Source: Micavibrio sp. UBA1664 (GTDB lineage: Bacteria > Pseudomonadota > Alphaproteobacteria > Micavibrionales > UBA1664). From it: a DNA stretch of 10,385 nucleotides. Where the stretch lies: contig DCKW01000061.1 of the NCBI GenBank assembly GCA_002320485.1, positions 1 through 10,385 of the forward strand, written 5' to 3'. Below, piece by piece: positions 6,731-10,385 of this stretch. The notes below the pieces were generated by a model. The model saw only the letters and a program-made list of their open reading frames with translations, had not been told where the DNA came from and made no database searches. Both the position numbers and the translations under genes were made by a program. Within the stretch, counting starts at the first letter, position 1. The number at the start of each line of letters is the position of its first letter.

Positions 6731-7170
6731 TGCCCACGCACGCCGAACAAAAACACCTTCCCTATACGCCGGAACAGATGTTTGATCTGGTTGCCGATGT
6801 CGAAAAATATAATGAATTTTTGCCGTGGTGTCTGGGGTGTCGTGTAACATCCCATGAGGGAAATATAATCGAAGCAGACCTTATTATCGGCTACAAAATG
6901 TTTCGCGAAAAATTTAAATCGCGTGTCATTCTTGATCGCCCGCATGAAATCCGGGTCGACTATCTGGATGGGCCTTTAAAATCACTGTCCAATAAATGGC
7001 AATTTATACGTAATCCCGATAACACATGCACTATTGATTTTTACGTTGATTTTGAATTTAAAAATCCAATGTTACAGGGCGTTGTAATAATGTTTTTCGA
7101 TAAGGTTGTAAGCCGTATGGTTGCGGCATTTGAAAAGCGTGCCGACGACCTTTACAGTGTTTCCAGATAA
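6730..7170 (+). CDS. ratA: RatA/COQ10-like START-domain protein (polyketide cyclase family)
   Basis: This 146-residue protein has the SRPBCC/START fold pattern of the COQ10-RatA group: a first strand with charged residues, the helix YTPEQMFDLVADVEKY (12-27), the hallmark YNEFLPWC (27-34), alternating strands (IIEADLIIGY, FKSRVILD, CTIDFYVDFEF) and a long C-terminal helix (about 112-141). Eukaryotic COQ10 binds ubiquinone and supports respiration; E. coli RatA was described as blocking 70S ribosome assembly. For an alphaproteobacterial copy beside lipA, a quinone-related role is the more natural reading, but it is inferred. The gene overlaps lipA by one base and has no separate promoter. Its last 19 bases overlap the end of the convergent pncC gene. 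Confidence 0.88.
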   Translation: MPTHAEQKHLPYTPEQMFDLVADVEKYNEFLPWCLGCRVTSHEGNIIEADLIIGYKMFREKFKSRVILDRPHEIRVDYLDGPLKSLSNKWQFIRNPDNTCTIDFYVDFEFKNPMLQGVVIMFFDKVVSRMVAAFEKRADDLYSVSR

Positions 7171-7628
7171 TCAATCACATGGTTTAACGCCGCCATAAGG
7201 GTTTGTTGCCGAATGGCTGCGCGATCGCCTTCAAACAAATGTTTGTGGACTTCGGCATGGGTGTCGGTAGAAAGGCCGATATAAACCAGTCCTACAGGTT
7301 TATCATCACTGCCTCCGCCGGGGCCGGCAATCCCAGTAACGGATATTGCAATATCGGCAAGAGAATGGGCATAGGCCCCGCGCGCCATTAATCGTGCGCA
7401 TTGTTCGCTGACGGCACCAAACGCCTGTAAAGTTATCGGATTGACGTCCAGTTGCTCCATCTTCGCCTCATTGGAATAAGTGACAAAGCCGCGTTCAAAA
7501 TAAGCGGAGGAGCCTGCATAATCAGTAATAGATGCGGCAATCACACCGCCTGTACAGCTTTCGGCCGTGGCGATTTTCCATTTATGTTTGTCAAGCAATT
7601 GAAAAAAATTATTCATCAGATGATCCAT
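7152..7628 (-). CDS. pncC: Nicotinamide-nucleotide amidohydrolase (CinA C-terminal domain protein)
   Basis: This 158-residue stand-alone CinA C-terminal domain should hydrolyse nicotinamide mononucleotide to nicotinate mononucleotide plus ammonia, recycling the NMN left by DNA ligase. It shows the family hallmark TAESCTGG (21-28, with S24 as the likely nucleophile), YFERGFVTYSNEAK (43-56), and TGIAGPGGGSDDKPVG, a glycine-rich loop near the active site. The N-terminal molybdopterin-binding-like domain of full-length CinA is absent, as in many proteobacteria. Two starts are possible: ATG at 7628 with GGGGG seven bases upstream, used here, or ATG at 7616, whose A overlaps the pgpA TGA stop. Either way it overlaps or abuts pgpA, so it is the third gene of the ispDF-pgpA-pncC unit. 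Its 3' end overlaps ratA on the other strand. Confidence 0.92.
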   Translation of the reverse strand: MDHLMNNFFQLLDKHKWKIATAESCTGGVIAASITDYAGSSAYFERGFVTYSNEAKMEQLDVNPITLQAFGAVSEQCARLMARGAYAHSLADIAISVTGIAGPGGGSDDKPVGLVYIGLSTDTHAEVHKHLFEGDRAAIRQQTLMAALNHVIDYLETL

Positions 7629-8080
7629 TGCATAACCCCCATAATCACCACTGCGGCCATTAACCCTGCCGCAATATCGTCCAGCATCACTCCCAGCGCA
7701 CCGTGAATATTATTATCAAGCCAGCCGACAGGGCCGATCTTCACGGCATCAAACAATCGGAAAGCACCAAAGCATATCGCCACCATCCACCAATATTGCA
7801 CGTAATATACAATCGGGATGGAAGCGAGCATCATACCCGCGGCTTCGTCAATCACGACGCGGCTGCTGTCATGCTCTCCGGTTTTGATTTCATATTGGTG
7901 GGAAGCCCATAAGCCTATGCAAAAAAGGATCATTGACCCCAATATAAGCCCCCAAATACCACAAATGATTGCAACGCCAAAGCATAGCGGCAGGGCGGCA
8001 AGAGTTCCCCAAGTGCCGGATGCAGGTCTCAGGTAACCGCTGTAAAACCATGTGGCAGTCAGATCATATAATTTAATCAT
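7616..8080 (-). CDS. pgpA: Phosphatidylglycerophosphatase A
   Basis: PgpA removes the terminal phosphate of phosphatidylglycerophosphate in the inner membrane, giving phosphatidylglycerol. The 154-residue product has the family's N-terminal GYLRPASGTWGTLAALP (15-31), hydrophobic segments at about 26-45 and 47-58, the acidic active-site region DSSRVVIDEAAGMM, a membrane segment near IPIVYYVQYWWMVAICFGAF, then FRLFDAVKIGPVG and HGALGVMLDDIAAG, ending with a last hydrophobic segment. The FD-x-x-K element is usually followed by PxP; here it reads KIGPVG. Its start codon overlaps the end of ispDF by 8 bases and its end overlaps pncC, so translation of the three genes is probably coupled. Confidence 0.93.
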   Translation of the reverse strand: MIKLYDLTATWFYSGYLRPASGTWGTLAALPLCFGVAIICGIWGLILGSMILFCIGLWASHQYEIKTGEHDSSRVVIDEAAGMMLASIPIVYYVQYWWMVAICFGAFRLFDAVKIGPVGWLDNNIHGALGVMLDDIAAGLMAAVVIMGVMQWII

Positions 8081-9239
8081 TTTCAGGTACTCTTATGGTC
8101 ACAATAGCTTGACACGCAATGCCCTCGCCCCGTCCTGTAAAACCAAGCTTTTCTGTTGTCGTCGCTTTCACACTAATACGATTGGAGGGCAAATTAAGGT
8201 AATTCGAGAGATGGTGTATAATTGTCGTGCGGGAGGGGCCAATTTTGGGTTCTTCGCACATTAACGTTATATCGATATGACCTAACTCTCCTTTACGCTG
8301 TTCAAGAATATGAAGTGCCTTGTCGAGAAAAAGATGGGAATCCATGTTCTTGAAATCATTATTGCTTGGCGGGAAATGGCTTCCGATATCGCCATCGGCC
8401 AGTGCACCGAGAATTGCATCTGTCAATGCATGTAATCCGACATCCGCATCACTGTGACCCTTTAGTGCCTTCTTATGAGGAATATCAATCCCGCATAGGC
8501 GGATTGTATCAGCCTTACGATCATCAAAGGCATGAACGTCAAATCCCGATCCTGTAATAGTCTCCATCGCTTGTGAAGGTATCAGCTTTTCCGCCATTTT
8601 CAAATCCTCGGTTGTTGTGATTTTCAGGTTATGTCGTCCGCAGGCAATATATTTTACCGGTTGGCAAAATTCCGCCTGATAAACGGACGTATCATCCGTA
8701 AAGCCTTCATCAGCATTTTTATGGGCCTTCAAAATATCTCGATAATAAAAAGCCTGAGGTGTTTGAATAATCCATATATCATTTCGATCAATCATAATTC
8801 CATTTTTATGCAATGATTCTGTAACGGGTTGGGCAAGTGTGGCTGCCTCATGGTTTTTCATGCTGTGAATAAGGTTGTGTATATCCTCTTTTGTAACGCA
8901 AGGGCGGGCCGCATCATGGATTAATACAATATCCGGTTTTCTATCTTCTACCGCTTTCAAACCAAGATAGACGCTCTGTTGGCGTGTTTCACCCCCGAAT
9001 GAATGGGAGTGTGAGTTTTTTTCTTGCACAGCTTGTTGATAAAGTACTTCGTGGTCTTCCCCGATGACGCAATGAATAAATGATATATCGCTTATCGCTT
9101 CAAAAACTGAAATTGTATGTTGGATGATACTTTGACCATGAATATCCAAATATTGTTTGGGAGTATCGTATCCCATGCGTATTCCCGATCCTCCGGCAAC
9201 AATCAGTACGGCAATGGTCGGTTTTTGTGTGTCATTCAT
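8073..9239 (-). CDS. ispDF: Bifunctional IspD-IspF: MEP cytidylyltransferase and MEcPP synthase
   Basis: This 388-residue fusion carries two non-consecutive steps of the methylerythritol phosphate route to isopentenyl diphosphate. Residues 1 to about 224 are IspD: the CTP-binding AGGSGIRMGYDTPKQY, GGETRQQSV, HDAARP, TPQAF, GFTDDTSVY and NLKITTTEDL. Residues 225-388 are IspF: GSGFDVHAF with metal ligands D234 and H236, GHSDADVGLHALTDAILGA with ligand H270, DIGSHFPPS, and the C-terminal TTEKLGFTGRGEGIA. All expected catalytic signatures of both halves are present. The ATG at 9239 is used; an upstream in-frame TTG at 9257 lacks a ribosome site. AAGGG is very close to the chosen ATG (2 bases), so initiation may be modest. 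It heads the unit that continues into pgpA and pncC and is divergent from ntrY across 44 bases. IspDF fusions are typical of alphaproteobacteria and campylobacters. Confidence 0.96.
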   Translation of the reverse strand: MNDTQKPTIAVLIVAGGSGIRMGYDTPKQYLDIHGQSIIQHTISVFEAISDISFIHCVIGEDHEVLYQQAVQEKNSHSHSFGGETRQQSVYLGLKAVEDRKPDIVLIHDAARPCVTKEDIHNLIHSMKNHEAATLAQPVTESLHKNGIMIDRNDIWIIQTPQAFYYRDILKAHKNADEGFTDDTSVYQAEFCQPVKYIACGRHNLKITTTEDLKMAEKLIPSQAMETITGSGFDVHAFDDRKADTIRLCGIDIPHKKALKGHSDADVGLHALTDAILGALADGDIGSHFPPSNNDFKNMDSHLFLDKALHILEQRKGELGHIDITLMCEEPKIGPSRTTIIHHLSNYLNLPSNRISVKATTTEKLGFTGRGEGIACQAIVTIRVPEND

Positions 9240-9283
9240 AGCCCTTGGAAAATACAAAAAAAATCATTAAAAGAATAGGGGAA
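9240..9283. promoter_or_regulatory. 44-base divergent gap between ispDF and ntrY
   Basis: This A/T-rich gap separates two divergent start codons and must serve both leaders, yet it is too short for two complete non-overlapping sigma-70 promoters. No convincing -35/-10 pair is visible in it. Promoters probably overlap the opposite gene's 5' coding sequence or are shared. Confidence 0.35.
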
Positions 9284-10385
9284 ATGCAAAAAACATCGAG
9301 ACTGTATCATGAGACCCTGTTGCAAAGATTGCGCCGCCATATAAAAATATGGATTAGCCGCAAATCTTTGACAAACCGTCTTGTATCCGGACTGATTGCT
9401 TTAGGGGCAATATGCGGTCTCATGACCTATGCCGCGTTGACCAACGTACCGCCATTCGGTAACAGCTCCGGCGGGCTAATTGTTTTATTGAATGTTAATT
9501 TGGTCATTCTGCTGGCTTTGCTTGTCTTGGTCAGTCGTCGTATTATTGCCCTGTATGTACGCCGAAAACGCGGTATTGTCGGGTCCAATCTGCATATCAG
9601 GCTCGTTTTTATTTTTTCCCTGTTGGCCGCATTGCCTGCCATGTTTATGGCGGTATTTTCAGTTGGATTTTTCTATTTCGGTCTTCACGGATGGTTGGAT
9701 GACAGGGTCAGCACCGCGATTAATGAATCCCAAGCCGTCGCAGAAGCTTATCTGGCAGAACACCAGCAGTTGATCCGCGCCGATGTTTTGGCCTTGGCTG
9801 CCGACCTTAATCGTCAGGTTTCAATTTTAAGTGCCAATCCCGAAGCCATGAAAAAAATGCTGCAAACGCAGTCGCTTTTACGTAACTTTTCCAATATATA
9901 TTTATTTTCGCCTGGGGGCGGCGTACTCTTTCAAGCTCGTAACGCTCCCCCGTTGGAAACCACGATTTTGCTGTCAAACCCGCTTGTCCGCGAGGAAAGC
10001 GATGAGGTCGTAGTTTTGGAAGACGGGCAGGAAGGGATCATGGCCCTGTTCCGTCTTGATAATTATCCGGATATATTTTTATATGTTGAGCGTGCGATTG
10101 ACCCCAAAGTATTGGCTCATGTGGAACGTGCAAGGGAAGGGGTGGCCCAATATCAGGCGATCGAAACCTCCAGTACACGACTGCAAATCCAGCTAACGGT
10201 CATTTATGTTTTAATTACTCTCCTGTTAACTGTTGCGGCTATCTGGTACGGATTATCGTTTGCAAAACGCCTGATGAATCCTATTACCGATTTGATCCGC
10301 GCCTCTGAAAAGGTAAGCTCCGGTGATTTGACTGTGCGTGTAGATCCTTCCTATGCGGTGGATGAATTTAAAACGTTAGGGCATG
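9284..10385 (+). CDS. ntrY: NtrY-type membrane sensor histidine kinase (3' end outside window)
   Basis: The frame is open from ATG 9284 to the window edge, giving 367 residues of a longer protein. Visible parts are a basic N-terminus, three close membrane segments (about 32-52, 63-91 and 106-132), an extracytoplasmic sensor region (about 133-300) and a fourth membrane segment (about 303-326). The start of a HAMP linker follows, with MNPITDLIRASEKVSSGDLTVRV at 331-353 (broken here as MNPITDLIRA, then SEKVSSGDLTVRV). The amphipathic stretch before the last membrane segment (ERAREGVAQY, then RLQIQLTVIY) is characteristic of NtrY. The PAS, HisKA and ATPase domains would lie beyond the edge. NtrY with its regulator NtrX controls nitrogen, redox or envelope responses depending on species. 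AGGGG lies only 2 bases before the ATG. A related sensor kinase cannot be fully excluded until the rest is seen. Confidence 0.9.
   Translation, partial: MQKTSRLYHETLLQRLRRHIKIWISRKSLTNRLVSGLIALGAICGLMTYAALTNVPPFGNSSGGLIVLLNVNLVILLALLVLVSRRIIALYVRRKRGIVGSNLHIRLVFIFSLLAALPAMFMAVFSVGFFYFGLHGWLDDRVSTAINESQAVAEAYLAEHQQLIRADVLALAADLNRQVSILSANPEAMKKMLQTQSLLRNFSNIYLFSPGGGVLFQARNAPPLETTILLSNPLVREESDEVVVLEDGQEGIMALFRLDNYPDIFLYVERAIDPKVLAHVERAREGVAQYQAIETSSTRLQIQLTVIYVLITLLLTVAAIWYGLSFAKRLMNPITDLIRASEKVSSGDLTVRVDPSYAVDEFKTLGH

Noticed and set aside
6730..7170. Toxin-antitoxin module based on the RatA name
   Set aside because: No antitoxin-like partner is next to it, and the lipA coupling and COQ10-like motif favour a housekeeping role.
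7703..8036. Plus-strand frames inside pgpA
   Set aside because: They are antisense to a well-supported pgpA reading frame and show no domain signals.
9240..9257. Longer ispDF start at a TTG
   Set aside because: There is no ribosome site before the TTG, the added residues are not typical of IspD, and the ATG at 9239 gives a normal start.

Overview
The window looks like chromosomal DNA of an alphaproteobacterium with moderate, slightly AT-leaning base composition. Supporting signs are an IspD-IspF fusion protein, a separate E1-beta/E2/E3 pyruvate dehydrogenase gene set, a lipA-ratA (COQ10-like) pair, a pgpA-pncC pair, and a large NtrY-type sensor kinase head-to-head with ispDF. No rRNA, tRNA, CRISPR array, insertion sequence or phage gene was seen. 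The exact lineage cannot be fixed by eye.

Layout. Positions 1-5556 (+) are a pyruvate dehydrogenase region: the 3' part of pdhB (E1 beta), pdhC (E2, one lipoyl domain) and lpdA (E3). Between E2 and E3 lie three genes that are not part of the complex: a 59-residue lipoprotein, a deoxynucleoside-kinase-like protein and a divergent PiT-type membrane transporter. A strong intrinsic terminator at 2456-2493 follows the lipoprotein, so pdhB-pdhC and lpdA may not share one simple transcript. A short inverted repeat covers the kinase start codon just downstream.

Positions 5557-5770 are a leader with a possible 58-codon ORF and an extended -10 promoter candidate. It is followed by lipA (lipoyl synthase) and, with a one-base overlap, ratA (START-domain, COQ10-like). 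LipA makes the lipoyl group that PdhC carries and LpdA reoxidises, so the cofactor and the complex are encoded together.

Positions 7152-9239 (-) are a tightly overlapping three-gene unit transcribed ispDF, pgpA, pncC (isoprenoid precursors, phosphatidylglycerol synthesis, NMN deamidation). Its last gene overlaps the end of ratA tail-to-tail by 19 bases. From 9284 (+) to the window edge runs the 5' part of ntrY, a membrane histidine kinase, only 44 bases from ispDF. The dusB-ntrB-ntrC genes that often stand at this place in alphaproteobacteria are absent here.

Most of the window is conserved housekeeping DNA. The parts that merit attention are the insert between pdhC and lpdA (2202-4164), the lpdA-lipA leader, and the ispDF-ntrY junction.
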